DNA of 64,000 nt, taken from contig CP064988.1 of NCBI GenBank assembly GCA_016699855.1, positions 1,578,501-1,642,500 on the forward strand. Direction: 5' to 3'. Shown here in pieces: positions 47,993-57,441 of this stretch. This DNA comes from Rhodospirillales bacterium (GTDB taxonomy: Bacteria > Pseudomonadota > Alphaproteobacteria > Reyranellales > Reyranellaceae). Numbering within the stretch: the first letter of the stretch is position 1; every line of letters starts with the position of its first letter. A program made the position numbers and the translations under genes. Under the pieces are notes generated by a model, which was not told where the DNA came from, ran no database searches, and saw only the letters and a list, made by a program, of their open reading frames with translations.

Positions 47993-48877
47993 TCAGGCCG
48001 CGAGTGGCAAGGCCGGACGGACCTCCTCCAGCCCGTCAGCCGCCGTGGCGGAGATCGTGGTGCGCACCATGTAGCGCGCCTCGTCGTGCGGCCACGGCCG
48101 GCCGCGGTGCATGGTGGCGCGGTTGTCCCACATGATCACGTCGCCGGGCCGCCAGGTGTGGCCGTAGGTGAACTCCGGCCGTGTCGCCTCGTCCATCAGC
48201 CGGCCGAGCAGCGCCTTGGCCTCGTTGTCGCCCATGCCGTCGACCGCGCCGGCGTGCGAGGCGATGTAGAGGGAGCGCCGGTCGTTGGCGGGATTGCGCC
48301 ACGTCATGCGCCAACGCACCGGCGGCAGCGCCGCCCGCTCGGCCGGCGTCATCAACTCGGGATCGATCTGGTCGCGGGAGTTGGCGTAGCTATGGGTGAC
48401 CACGGCGTCGCGCAGCCGCGCCTTGTCGGCCGCCGGCAGCCGGTCCCACGCCAGCCGGGTCGAGGTGAACTGCGTCTCGCCGCCGTGGGTCGGGATGGTG
48501 CGGGCCGACAGCACGGAGGCCAGCGCCGGCGTGCGCTTGAACGAGCTGTCGGTGTGCCAGAGCTGGTTGGCGCGCGCGACCAGCGCCTGCCGGTGGGTCG
48601 GCGGCACCAGCGCGCCGTCGACGCCGACATTCGTCAGGCGGCCATAGAGCGTGCCGGCGCTGAACGAGCCGACCTTGGTGACCTCCAGCGGGCCGAAGGC
48701 GCGGGAATAGGCGATCTGCAGGTCGTCGGCGACGTTCTGGTCGCGGAACAGCAGGACCGAATGCTCCTCGAACGCCGCGCGCACGGCGGCGTAGGCCTCG
48801 GCGCTGCTGGCGACGTCGATCAGGCCGACACCCCTGATCTCGGCGCCGAATCCCGGTCCGATCGGAATCACGTCCAT
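47993..48877 (-). CDS. TauD/TfdA family dioxygenase
   Basis: The 294-residue protein has the Fe(II) motif WHTDSSF (His-x-Asp), a distal His in ATMHRGRPW and a 2-oxoglutarate-binding Arg in the following ARYMVRTT. This is the TauD/TfdA family of alpha-ketoglutarate-dependent dioxygenases. The substrate (taurine, an aryloxy acid or other) is not predictable. ATG 48877 has GGAGGAGG upstream. The protein starts MDVIPIGPGFGAEI, typical of the family. Confidence 0.86.
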   Translation of the reverse strand: MDVIPIGPGFGAEIRGVGLIDVASSAEAYAAVRAAFEEHSVLLFRDQNVADDLQIAYSRAFGPLEVTKVGSFSAGTLYGRLTNVGVDGALVPPTHRQALVARANQLWHTDSSFKRTPALASVLSARTIPTHGGETQFTSTRLAWDRLPAADKARLRDAVVTHSYANSRDQIDPELMTPAERAALPPVRWRMTWRNPANDRRSLYIASHAGAVDGMGDNEAKALLGRLMDEATRPEFTYGHTWRPGDVIMWDNRATMHRGRPWPHDEARYMVRTTISATAADGLEEVRPALPLAA

Positions 48878-48966
48878 CGCCGTCCCCTCCTCCGTCCGCG
48901 TCCCGTCACGGCGGGACTTCGCCACCCTAGTCTACCGCCATTCGCCGCCGGGCGCAGGCCCCGCGC

Positions 48967-50337
48967 CTACGACCGCAGCGCCATCTCGGCCCGCGCCGCC
49001 ATCGCCAGCAGCGGCCGGTCGTGCAGCCGGGGCGCCACGATCTGCAGGCCGACGGGCAGGCCGTCCCGACCGGCGCCGCAGGGCACGGAGATCGCCGGCG
49101 CCAAGGCGAGGTTGAACAGCGGCGTGAAGGCGGCATGGCCGCGCGGTCCGGCCGGCTTGTTCTCGATGATCTCCGGGAACACCCTCTCGACCGGCCACGA
49201 CACGCAGGCCGTGGTCGGCGTCAGCAGGTAGTCGTACCCGGTGAAGAACGCCGCCACGGAACGGGCGGCGGCGTCGGCGAAGCGGAACGCGGCCACGACG
49301 TCGGTACCCGCCACGCTCCGGCCGCGCTCGATCAGACCGGCGACGTTGTCGCCGACCAGGTCGGGATCGGCGGCGTGACGCTCGCCGTAGAGCAGCGCGC
49401 TGGCGGCGGCGTTGACGGCGGCGAAGGCCAGCTCGCCCGTCCCCTCCGGCCACGTGATATCGGCGAGGTCGATGGCCCACCCGGCGGCGCGCAGCCGCTC
49501 GATAGCGGCGTCGACCGCGCTCCGGACGTCGGCGTCGACCGCGACGTCGAGCCCCAGCCGAGGGCTGTAGGCGATGCGCGGCCGCGCCGGCGGCGCGATG
49601 TCGAACGTCGGCACCGAATGCGGATCGCGCGGATCGGCGCCGGCCATCACCTCGAACATGATCCGGGCGTCCGCCACGGTGCGGCCCATCGGCGCCGTGA
49701 CGCCGTAGAGCGGCCCGTAAGCGCCGCCGAAACCAAACGGCGACGGGATAGCGCCGGCCGAGGTCTTGAGGCCAACGACGCCGCAATGCGACGCCGGACG
49801 CCGCCCCGACCCGCCGCCATCGGTGCCCAGCGCGATGGGCGAGAAGCCGGCCGCCAGTCCCGCCGCCGCGCCGCCCGAGGAGCCGCCGGGCGTGAGCGCC
49901 GGGTTCATCGGGTGGCGGGTCGGGCCGTAGACCTTGTTCTCGGTGTGGCCCTTGGCGGCCATCTCGGGCGTGTTGGTCATGCCCAGAAACACGCCACCCG
50001 CCGCCTTAAGCCGCTCGACCGCGACAGCGTCGCGCGGCGCGATGAAGTCCTTGTAAAGCAGCGAGCCGTTGGTGACGCGCCGGCCGGCGACCCAGGTCGT
50101 GTCCTTCACCGTGTACGGCACGCCCAACAGGGCGCCATCGAACCCGTCCTTGCGGCGCCGGTCGACGGCGTCGGCCGCCGCCCGCGCCTCGGTGGGGTTG
50201 AAATCGACGACCGCGTTGAGCGCGGGGTTGCGCGCCTCGATCCGCGCGATCGCCGCCTCCGCGACATCGCGCGCGCTGCTTTTCCCCGCGCGCACGGCGG
50301 CGGCGATGGCCGAAGCCTCTTGATCCAGCAAATCCAT
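48967..50337 (-). CDS. Amidase (amidase signature family)
   Basis: The 456-residue protein has the catalytic Ser-cisSer-Lys elements: Lys in GVPYTVKDT, GGSSGGAAAG, and GTDGGGSGRRPA (usual sequence GTDGGGSIRIPA; two residues differ). It hydrolyses an amide or carboxamide, substrate unknown. It is divergent from the class II aldolase gene, with a 197-bp gap holding a candidate promoter. Confidence 0.85.
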   Translation of the reverse strand: MDLLDQEASAIAAAVRAGKSSARDVAEAAIARIEARNPALNAVVDFNPTEARAAADAVDRRRKDGFDGALLGVPYTVKDTTWVAGRRVTNGSLLYKDFIAPRDAVAVERLKAAGGVFLGMTNTPEMAAKGHTENKVYGPTRHPMNPALTPGGSSGGAAAGLAAGFSPIALGTDGGGSGRRPASHCGVVGLKTSAGAIPSPFGFGGAYGPLYGVTAPMGRTVADARIMFEVMAGADPRDPHSVPTFDIAPPARPRIAYSPRLGLDVAVDADVRSAVDAAIERLRAAGWAIDLADITWPEGTGELAFAAVNAAASALLYGERHAADPDLVGDNVAGLIERGRSVAGTDVVAAFRFADAAARSVAAFFTGYDYLLTPTTACVSWPVERVFPEIIENKPAGPRGHAAFTPLFNLALAPAISVPCGAGRDGLPVGLQIVAPRLHDRPLLAMAARAEMALRS

Positions 50338-50460
50338 GGCCGCGCACCCTCGTCCGCCCCGCTCCGGTCGATCCTGTCTGCACGCTCCTCGCCCGACAAG
50401 ACCGCACGCCCTTCGCCGGCGCATCGCAGACGCGCGGCCGCGACGCCGACCACGCGGAAA

Positions 50461-50489
50461 TTGTTGCCGGTGGGAGCGGCGGGTATACG
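50461..50489 (+). promoter_or_regulatory. candidate promoter for the class II aldolase gene
   Basis: TTGTTG (50461-50466) and TATACG (50484-50489) are 17 bp apart. The ATG at 50535 follows with GGAGG near 50522. Match quality is moderate. Confidence 0.4.
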
Positions 50490-50534
50490 CTGTCAGGGCA
50501 CCCGCCGCCCCGCGCCCGCACGGAGGACCCCGCC

Positions 50535-51335
50535 ATGGACATGCCGATCGCCGACCCGCCGCTGACGGGCGTCGACGTGTACGAGCTGCCGCCGGAGCAG
50601 GGCGAGCTGGTGCTGCGCCGGCAGCTCGCGGCGGCCTACCGGCTGGTCGACCATTTCGGCTGGACCGAGCTGATCTACGGCCATCTGACCGCGCGGGTGC
50701 CCGGCGACAAGCCGCATTTCCTGATCAACCCCTACGGGCTGAACTACGACGAGGTCACGGCGTCGAACCTCGTGAAGATCGACATGGACGGCAACGTCGT
50801 CGAGCCCTCGGCCCATCCCGTCAACTTCGCGGGCTTCGTCATCCATTCCGCCATCCACATGGCGCACGCCGCGCGCCACAAGGTGGTGATGCACACCCAC
50901 ACCCGCGCCGGTATGGCGGTGTGCGCGCTGAAGGACGGGCTGCTGCCGATCTCGATGGTGTCGACGGCGTTCCACGGCAAGCTGGCGACCCACGACTACG
51001 AGGGCCCCAGCCTCGACCTCGACGAGCGCGGCCGGCTGCTGGCCAATCTCGGCGACCACCAGGCGATGCTGCTGCGCAACCACGGTCTGCTGGTCACCGG
51101 CCGCTCGGTGCCGGAGGCGTTCCTGCGGCTGTACCGGCTGGAGCGCGCCTGCCAGATCCAGATCGACGCGGCCGCCGCCGGCGCCCTCAACGTCATGGGC
51201 GACAACCTCGCGGGCAAATCCGGCGCCGACATGGACCGGTTCTCCGAGATGGAGTCGTCCGCGGGGGTCGGCGATCTCGAGTTCGCCGCCCTGATCCGCA
51301 AGCTCGACAAGACCGACACCGGCTGGCGCCACTGA
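50535..51335 (+). CDS. Class II aldolase/adducin family protein
   Basis: The 266-residue protein has EYLPPE-like start then YGHLTARVPG, NPYGLNYDEVTASNLVKID, HSAIHMAHAARHKVVMHTHTRAG and the GRLLANLGDHQAMLLRNHG segment. The His residues in HTHT and the distal NHG are the zinc ligands. It acts on small hydroxy-aldehyde or keto acids, or is a non-catalytic homologue; substrate unknown. The next gene is a CoA-transferase. Confidence 0.85.
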   Translation: MDMPIADPPLTGVDVYELPPEQGELVLRRQLAAAYRLVDHFGWTELIYGHLTARVPGDKPHFLINPYGLNYDEVTASNLVKIDMDGNVVEPSAHPVNFAGFVIHSAIHMAHAARHKVVMHTHTRAGMAVCALKDGLLPISMVSTAFHGKLATHDYEGPSLDLDERGRLLANLGDHQAMLLRNHGLLVTGRSVPEAFLRLYRLERACQIQIDAAAAGALNVMGDNLAGKSGADMDRFSEMESSAGVGDLEFAALIRKLDKTDTGWRH

Positions 51336-51450
51336 TCGCGGAAGGCCGCGCGGGGCTACTCCGCTCTGCGCCGGCGGCTGTTGTCACGTCGCCGCCGCGT
51401 CGGCATGTTGCGCCGCGCCCGCTTCCGGGCGGACGGATCTGGAGCAAGGC

Positions 51451-52575
51451 ATGGCCGGCGCGTTGGACGGCGTTCTCGTGATCTCGGTCGAGCAGGCCGT
51501 CGCCGCGCCGTACTGCGCGGCGCGGCTGGCGGACGCCGGCGCTCGGGTCATCAAGATCGAGCGGCCGGAAGGGGATTTCGCCAGGGGCTACGACACGCAT
51601 ATCCGCGGCGAGAGCGCGTATTTCGTGTTCCTGAACCGCGGCAAGGAATCGGTCTGCCTCGACTTCAAGAAGCCCGACGACCTCGCCCTGCTCCACCGCA
51701 TGATCGACCGCGCCGACGTGCTGATCCAGAACCTGGCGCCGGGCGCCGCGACGCGCGCCGGCTTCGGCGCCGCGGCCATGCGGGCGCGCAATCCGCGCCT
51801 GGTCACGGTCGACGTGTCGGGCTACGGCGATTTCGGACCCTACGAGCACCGCCGGGCCTACGACCTGCTGGTGCAGGCCGAGTCGGGGCTGGCCTCCATC
51901 ACCGGCTCGCAGCACGCGCCGGGCCGCGTCGGCATCTCGGCCACCGACATCGGCACCGGCATGTACGCGCACGCCGCCGTGCTCGAGGCGCTGATCGCGC
52001 GCGGCGTCACCGGCAAGGGCCGCCACATCGAGCTGTCGCTGTTCTCCTCGATGGCGGAATGGATGGCGATCCCGTTGATGTCGTGGGAGCACAATTCCTA
52101 CGACTGGCCGCGGCTGGGCCTGACGCATCCCTTCATCGCGCCCTACGGCGTCTATCCGACGGGCGACGACGTGCCGATCCTGATCTCGATCCAGAACGAC
52201 AAGGAGTGGGCGCGTCTGTGCGTCCAGGTGCTCGACCGGCCGGACATGGTCGACGATCCGCGCTTCGCCACCAACAACGCGCGCAACGCCATCCGCGACG
52301 AGACCAACGCCATCGTCGCCGCCGTGTTCCACGCCCACACCTGGGACTCGATCACGCCGAAGCTCGAGGCCGCGCAGATCGCCTACGCGCGCGTCTCCAC
52401 CGTCAAGGACCTCGGCGCCCATCCGCAGGTCCGCCGCACGACGATCACGGCCGCGTCGGGCGACGTCAGCGTGCCGGCGCTGGCCGCCACCATCGACGGC
52501 GACGTGCGGAAGCTGGGAAAGGTGCCGGCGCTGGGCGAGCACACCGAGCGGGTGCGCGCCGAGTTCGCGGCCTGA
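51451..52575 (+). CDS. CaiB/BaiF family CoA-transferase (class III)
   Basis: The 374-residue protein has ISVEQAVAAPYCAARLADAGARVIKIERPE at the start and DVLIQNLAPGAATRAGFG, typical of family III CoA-transferases (CaiB, formyl-CoA/succinyl-CoA transferases). The catalytic Asp is expected in the SGYGDFGPYEHRRAYDLLVQAESG segment. It moves CoA between carboxylates in a degradation path. It is followed after 10 bp by an MFS transporter. Confidence 0.85.
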   Translation: MAGALDGVLVISVEQAVAAPYCAARLADAGARVIKIERPEGDFARGYDTHIRGESAYFVFLNRGKESVCLDFKKPDDLALLHRMIDRADVLIQNLAPGAATRAGFGAAAMRARNPRLVTVDVSGYGDFGPYEHRRAYDLLVQAESGLASITGSQHAPGRVGISATDIGTGMYAHAAVLEALIARGVTGKGRHIELSLFSSMAEWMAIPLMSWEHNSYDWPRLGLTHPFIAPYGVYPTGDDVPILISIQNDKEWARLCVQVLDRPDMVDDPRFATNNARNAIRDETNAIVAAVFHAHTWDSITPKLEAAQIAYARVSTVKDLGAHPQVRRTTITAASGDVSVPALAATIDGDVRKLGKVPALGEHTERVRAEFAA

Positions 52576-52585
52576 CGACGGCGGC

Positions 52586-53737
52586 ATGGTCCCGGCCCGG
52601 CTGGCGTTCTTCTTCGGCGCCTATTTCTTCGCCGGCGGCGCGGCCCTGAGCTATTGGGCGGTATGGCTCAAGGATCGCGGCGTCGGCGACGCCGAGATCG
52701 GCACGATCTATATGGCGCGCCAGTTCGTCACCGTCGCCGCCACCATCGCGGCGGGCTGGCTGGCGCAGCGCCTCGCCGGTACGCGCGGTCTGATGCTGGC
52801 GCTGCTCGCCGGCGGGCTGGCGATGATCGTGGCCTACGAGTTCTCGTGGGGATTCTGGCCCAACCTCGTCGTCACCATGATCTGGGGCGCGATGTGGCAT
52901 CCCGTGCTGTCGCTGGGCGACGGCAACGCCGTCGCCGTGACGCGCGCCGGCGGCATCGACTACGCGCGGGTGCGCATGTGGGGATCGGTGACATTCATCG
53001 TCGGCGCGCTGGCGGCAGGCGTCGCCGTCGACCGGTGGGGACCGCCGTGGGTGCTGTACCTGCTGGGACTGGGCGTGGCGCTGACGATCCCCGCGGTGGC
53101 GCTCCTGCCGATGCCGGCGGCGAAGACCGCGTCGGCCGAGCGCGGCACAGCGCGGGCGCGCGACCTGCTGCGCAACCCGTCCTTCGCGCTGTTCCTGGTC
53201 GCGAGCGGCTTCTGCCAGGCGAGCCACGCCGTGCTCTACAGCTTCGGCACCTTGTCGTGGCGCGACGCCGGCATCGACGACGTGGTGATCAGCCTCCTAT
53301 GGGGCGAGAGCGTGCTGGTCGAGATCGGCCTGTTCATGGTCGGCGGCGCGCTGACGGTGCGCTTCGGCGCCGTCGGCATGCTGGCGCTCGGCGCGGGCGG
53401 CGCCCTGGTGCGCTGGGCGGCGATGCCGTGGTTCGGCACCGAAGTCGCGGCGCTGGTGGCACTGCAGGCGCTGCACGCGCTGACCTTCGGCGCCACGCAC
53501 CTCGCCGCCATGGCGTTCCTGCGCCAGGCGGTCCCGACCCACGCGATGCCGCTGGCGCAGAGTCTGTACTACGGGCTGGCGAGCGGCCTCGTCATCGCCG
53601 TGGTGTTCCAGCTCTCGGGCGCGCTCTACGCCCGGTTCGGCGGCGACGCGTTCTTCGCCATGGCGGCGCTGGCGGGCGTCAGCCTGCTCGCGACGATCGC
53701 GCTGTCGCGCCGATGGAACGGCGCGCCGCTGATCTAG
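52586..53737 (+). CDS. MFS transporter, HcaT/MFS_1_like
   Basis: The 383-residue protein has about 12 membrane helices. The start RLAFFFGAYFFAGGAALSYWAVWLKD and the loop DYARVRMWGSVTFI resemble the 3-phenylpropionate transporter HcaT group (MFS_1_like). It may import the substrate of the adjacent CoA-transferase path, inferred from the 10-bp spacing only. Confidence 0.82.
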   Translation: MVPARLAFFFGAYFFAGGAALSYWAVWLKDRGVGDAEIGTIYMARQFVTVAATIAAGWLAQRLAGTRGLMLALLAGGLAMIVAYEFSWGFWPNLVVTMIWGAMWHPVLSLGDGNAVAVTRAGGIDYARVRMWGSVTFIVGALAAGVAVDRWGPPWVLYLLGLGVALTIPAVALLPMPAAKTASAERGTARARDLLRNPSFALFLVASGFCQASHAVLYSFGTLSWRDAGIDDVVISLLWGESVLVEIGLFMVGGALTVRFGAVGMLALGAGGALVRWAAMPWFGTEVAALVALQALHALTFGATHLAAMAFLRQAVPTHAMPLAQSLYYGLASGLVIAVVFQLSGALYARFGGDAFFAMAALAGVSLLATIALSRRWNGAPLI

Positions 53738-53883
53738 GGTGCTGGCGGTCGGGCGGGATCGAGCGGACGTCCACCGGCCGCCGGCTCGGGCCCGCTTACA
53801 TCGCCCGTCGGACAAGGTACAGTGCACGGGCTGGAGGCGCGCATCGACACCGAGACCGGCGCCCGATGGACACGGAGGACGTC

Positions 53884-54258
53884 GTGCCCGACGCCATGAC
53901 AGCGCAGTCCGACCACGACCAGCTCGTCGCGCTCAACCGCGACTACATCTCGTCCGTCCAGAACGGCGACGTCGGGCGCTTCGACGAGATCCTCGCCGCC
54001 GACTTCCGCTGCTCGAATCCCGACGGCTCGCTGCTCGACCGCGCCGGCTTCCTGGCGCAGACCGCGAAGCCGGTGACCATCTCCGGCCTGGTGGCGGAGG
54101 ACGTCGAGATCCGGATGTTCGGCGACACCGCCATCATCCACGCCCGCACGCGCTACGCGCACGCCGATGGCCGCGCCGGCGGCGGCCGCTACACCGACGT
54201 CTGGGTACGCCAGGGCGGAGTCTGGCTCTGCGTCTCCGCCCACGTCACGCGGCTGTAG
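53884..54258 (+). CDS. NTF2-like (DUF4440-type) protein
   Basis: The 124-residue protein resembles SnoaL/NTF2-like proteins: LNRDYISSVQNGDVGRFDEIL, a strand set RYTDVWVRQGGVWLCVSAHV. GTG 53884 is chosen because GGAGG (53874-53878) is 5 bp upstream; an ATG lies at 53866 and another at 53896. Function is unknown; such cone-fold proteins bind or act on small molecules. Confidence 0.72.
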   Translation: MPDAMTAQSDHDQLVALNRDYISSVQNGDVGRFDEILAADFRCSNPDGSLLDRAGFLAQTAKPVTISGLVAEDVEIRMFGDTAIIHARTRYAHADGRAGGGRYTDVWVRQGGVWLCVSAHVTRL

Positions 54259-54268
54259 CCGCGACCGT

Positions 54269-55420
54269 TCAGCGGCTGCGTCCGCGGGCGTCGATCGTCC
54301 AGATGTCGACGAGGGTCCCGTCGCGCACGACGTGGTAGGCGTCGTAGAGGTTGACCGTCGGATCGCAATGCGGCGGCACCAGCGTGACCCGCGCGCCGTG
54401 CGCCGGCGCCTCGGCGCCCTCCGGCGCGATCACCGCGCAGTGCTCGTCGCCCATGAACCGCGTCTTGCTGCCGGGGACGGCGCCGTCGAGGATCGTCGGC
54501 GGTCCGGATTCGGTCGCCATCGCCTTGAGTCCGGCGTCCATCGTCGCCATCCCCTGGGTGTTGCGGCTGACCACCCGGGCGTCGATCTGCAGGGACTGCT
54601 CGTAACCCGGCGCGCCGTCTCCGGTGATGTCGCAGATGTTGTACTGGTGGTCCATGAACACGTAGGAGCCGACCTGGAACTCGGTGAAGACGCCGAGCCG
54701 CGCGTCGATGCGGTGGGTGCCGGTTCCCGAGCCGGTGACGATCCCCGGCTTCAGGCCGGCGGCGTCGAGCGACGCGACGATGCCCTTCAGGTACGCCGTG
54801 CGCTCCTCGATCTGCTTCTTCCGTTCGGCGTAGTCCTCGATGTGCTGGTGGCGGCCGCAGTAGAACTGCACGCCGGCGTAGGTTAGCGAGGCGTGCCCGG
54901 CGATGCGCTTGGCCAGCGCGAGGACCGCCTCGGGCGAGGCCACGCCGGTGCGGTGCATGCCCGGATCGATGTCGATGACCACGGCGAGCGCCTTCCCGGA
55001 CCTCTTCGCCGCCGCCGCGAGCGCCTCGACGTTGTCGGGATGGTCGACCACGACCATCAAGCCGATGGCGCGGGCGTTGAGCGCGATCAGCCGCTCGATG
55101 CCGGGCGCCGGGACCACCGGCGAGGTGATCAGCAACCCGCCGATGCCGCCATCCGTCAACGCCTCGGCCTCGCCGAGCTTGGCGCAGCAATTGCCGAGCG
55201 CGCCGGCGGCGATCTGGCGTCGCGCGATCTCCGCGCATTTGTGGGTCTTGGCGTGCGGCCGCAGCTTGACGCCGTGCGTCGCCGCGAACGCCGCCATCGC
55301 GGCGATGTTGCGCTCCAGCCGCTCGATGTCGAGCGCCAGCGACGGCGTGTTCAGAAGGCCGCGCGAGCCCTGCTGGCCGATCAGGTGCGCGTGAAGTCGA
55401 TGCGAATCCGTGGGGTGCAT
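54269..55420 (-). CDS. PLP-dependent D-threonine aldolase-like enzyme (DSD1/BhcC family)
   Basis: The 383-residue protein has the alanine-racemase-like barrel start LNTPSLALDIERLERNI and the PLP lysine in LRPHAKTHKC. A C-terminal metal site appears in LVPPHCDPTV, matching D-threonine aldolase and beta-hydroxyaspartate aldolase (BhcC). It splits a beta-hydroxy D-amino acid to glycine and an aldehyde; the exact substrate is unknown. It is convergent with the NTF2-like gene. Confidence 0.86.
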   Translation of the reverse strand: MHPTDSHRLHAHLIGQQGSRGLLNTPSLALDIERLERNIAAMAAFAATHGVKLRPHAKTHKCAEIARRQIAAGALGNCCAKLGEAEALTDGGIGGLLITSPVVPAPGIERLIALNARAIGLMVVVDHPDNVEALAAAAKRSGKALAVVIDIDPGMHRTGVASPEAVLALAKRIAGHASLTYAGVQFYCGRHQHIEDYAERKKQIEERTAYLKGIVASLDAAGLKPGIVTGSGTGTHRIDARLGVFTEFQVGSYVFMDHQYNICDITGDGAPGYEQSLQIDARVVSRNTQGMATMDAGLKAMATESGPPTILDGAVPGSKTRFMGDEHCAVIAPEGAEAPAHGARVTLVPPHCDPTVNLYDAYHVVRDGTLVDIWTIDARGRSR

Positions 55421-55541
55421 GGGGTACTCCTCGGCGCGACATTAGCGCCAAGCAGGCCTGCGCGGTACCGGCCTTGAAGCGTCCGCCGCGGGGCGCCTAT
55501 GCTCGCACCAGATCCGGCGGCGACCGGACGGGAGGACCGCC

Positions 55542-56657
55542 ATGAAGTTCGGGATTTTCTACGAGATCTCCATCCCGCGGCCGTGGACGCGCGAGCGCGA
55601 GCGCGAGGTCTACATGAACTGCCTCGAGCAGGTGAAGCTCGCCGACGAGCTGGGCTTCGAGCAGGTCTGGGCGGTCGAGCACCACTTCCTCGAGGAGTAC
55701 TCGCACTGCTCGGCGCCGGAGCTGTTCCTCACGGCCTGCGCGATGGTCACCAAGAACATCCGCGTCGGCCACGGCATCGTGGTCTGCGTGCCGGAGTTCA
55801 ACCACCCCATCAAGATCGCCGAGAAGACCGCCACGCTCGACATCCTGTCGGGCGGACGGCTGGAGGTCGGCACCGGCCGCTCGGCCACGTGGACCGAGCT
55901 GGGCGGCTTCCGCGCGAACCCCGACGACACCAAGAAGTCGTGGGACGAGTTCGTCCGCTGCCTGCCGAAGATGTGGACGCAGGAGACGTTCTCCTACCAG
56001 GGCGAGTTCTGGTCGATGCCCGAGCGCACGATCCTGCCGAAGCCCTACCAGCGTCCCCATCCGCCGATGTGGGTCGCCGTCACCAGCCCCGGCACCGAGC
56101 TCGACGCCGCCGACCGCGGCCTGGGCAGCCTCGGCCTGACCTTCTCCGGTTTCGCCGAGCAGGAGAAGAAGATCAGCGAGTACCGCCGGCGCATCCAGCT
56201 CTGCGATCCGGTCGGCGCCTTCGTCAACGAGCGCGTCGACACCACCAACTTCCTGTTCTGCCACGAGGACAACGAGCAGGGCGTCGCCATGGGCCGCAAG
56301 CTCGGCGACACGTTCAACTACCTCGCCGCCCAGCTGATCTCGACGCGCGAGGTGTTCGCGTCGCGCTCGTATCCGTCGCTCGGCCTGCTGCCGCAGCTGC
56401 GCCGCGCCGCCACCGGTCCCGACGCCACCAACGAGCAGGCCGAGGGCCTGGCCTTCGGCAACCCCGAGCGCATCATCCGCGCCGTCAAGCGCTGGGAGGC
56501 GATCGGCGTCGACCGCATCAACTTCATCCTGAACTGCAACGAGGTCATCCCGCAGGAACAGGTGCTCGCCAGCCTGCGCCTGTTCGCCAAGGAGGTGATG
56601 CCGGCGTTCGCCAAGAAACCCGCGCCGGCGCTCGCGTCGGCCGCCGCCGGAGCCTAG
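55542..56657 (+). CDS. LLM-class flavin-dependent oxidoreductase
   Basis: The 371-residue protein is a bacterial luciferase-like TIM barrel: MKFGIFYEISIPRPW, FEQVWAVEHHFLEEYSHCSAPELFL, GHGIVVCVPEFNHPIKIAEKTATLDILSGGR(start) and VGTGRSATW. GGAGG lies 6 bp before the ATG. It oxidises a substrate with FMNH2/F420-type cofactor and O2 in the monooxygenase subset. The ADC-like gene follows after 3 bp. Confidence 0.86.
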   Translation: MKFGIFYEISIPRPWTREREREVYMNCLEQVKLADELGFEQVWAVEHHFLEEYSHCSAPELFLTACAMVTKNIRVGHGIVVCVPEFNHPIKIAEKTATLDILSGGRLEVGTGRSATWTELGGFRANPDDTKKSWDEFVRCLPKMWTQETFSYQGEFWSMPERTILPKPYQRPHPPMWVAVTSPGTELDAADRGLGSLGLTFSGFAEQEKKISEYRRRIQLCDPVGAFVNERVDTTNFLFCHEDNEQGVAMGRKLGDTFNYLAAQLISTREVFASRSYPSLGLLPQLRRAATGPDATNEQAEGLAFGNPERIIRAVKRWEAIGVDRINFILNCNEVIPQEQVLASLRLFAKEVMPAFAKKPAPALASAAAGA

Positions 56658-56660
56658 GCG

Positions 56661-57431
56661 ATGCCGCAGTATGGCCAGCTCGACCTCGCCACCATCGCGG
56701 CACGCCTGCCGACGCTGCCGCATCTCGACGCCGAGGCGTGGGCGCTGCCCGGCGCGGAGACCATGCAGCTCCTCGTCGAGACGTCGCGGGCGGCGGCCGA
56801 CAGGCTGCTGCCCCGGGCGATGCACCCCGCCGTGCCGTCGTACCTCGCGATCAGCGTCACGCGCTTCCCCGAGAGTCCGGTCGGCGCCTTCACGCTGGCG
56901 ACCGTCCGGCTGGGCAGCCGCGCCGGGGCGCATCCCCGCGGGCTGGTGCTGGGCGCCTACGCCAGCTCGCCGGAGGCGGCGGCGGCACTGAGCGCCGGCT
57001 GGGCGATCCCCGCGACCGCCGCGAAAGTGTCGCTGACCCGCCGGCACGACCGGCTGATCGGCAGCGTCGTCAAGGACGGCGCCACGCTGCTCGATTGCGC
57101 GCTGGTGAACCCCGAGGCGATCGCCGGATCGGACGTGCAGCTCATCAACTGGGTGACGATGGCCAACGCGCCGCTCGACGGTGTCGTCTCGCCGATGCTG
57201 ATCCAGGTCGATCCGAAATACGTGTTCCACAAGGCGGAGCGCGGCCGTCCGGAGGTGAGCGCGTTCGACGCGGCGGCGTGGAACGCCGGCGACCTGCGGC
57301 CGGCCGACCCGATCGTGGCGACGGCCTGCGTGGTCGATACCGACCTGCCGCGCATCCGATTCGTGATGGATCCGCTCAAGCCGGTGCACCAGGGCACCCG
57401 GCGCGTGCGCGCCTCGCGGGCCGAGGACTGA
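56661..57431 (+). CDS. Acetoacetate decarboxylase-like fold protein
   Basis: The 256-residue protein has the pattern of the ADC superfamily: SPVGAFTLATVRLGSRAG, HPRGLVLGAYASSPEAAA, SAGWAIPATAAKVSL. The catalytic lysine of acetoacetate decarboxylase is not in its expected place after GWxxP (the nearest is in AAKVS), so decarboxylase activity is doubtful. It is 3 bp after the LLM gene and 10 bp before the GST gene, suggesting one transcript and a shared ring- or keto-acid path. Confidence 0.62.
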   Translation: MPQYGQLDLATIAARLPTLPHLDAEAWALPGAETMQLLVETSRAAADRLLPRAMHPAVPSYLAISVTRFPESPVGAFTLATVRLGSRAGAHPRGLVLGAYASSPEAAAALSAGWAIPATAAKVSLTRRHDRLIGSVVKDGATLLDCALVNPEAIAGSDVQLINWVTMANAPLDGVVSPMLIQVDPKYVFHKAERGRPEVSAFDAAAWNAGDLRPADPIVATACVVDTDLPRIRFVMDPLKPVHQGTRRVRASRAED

Positions 57432-57441
57432 GCGCCGCGCG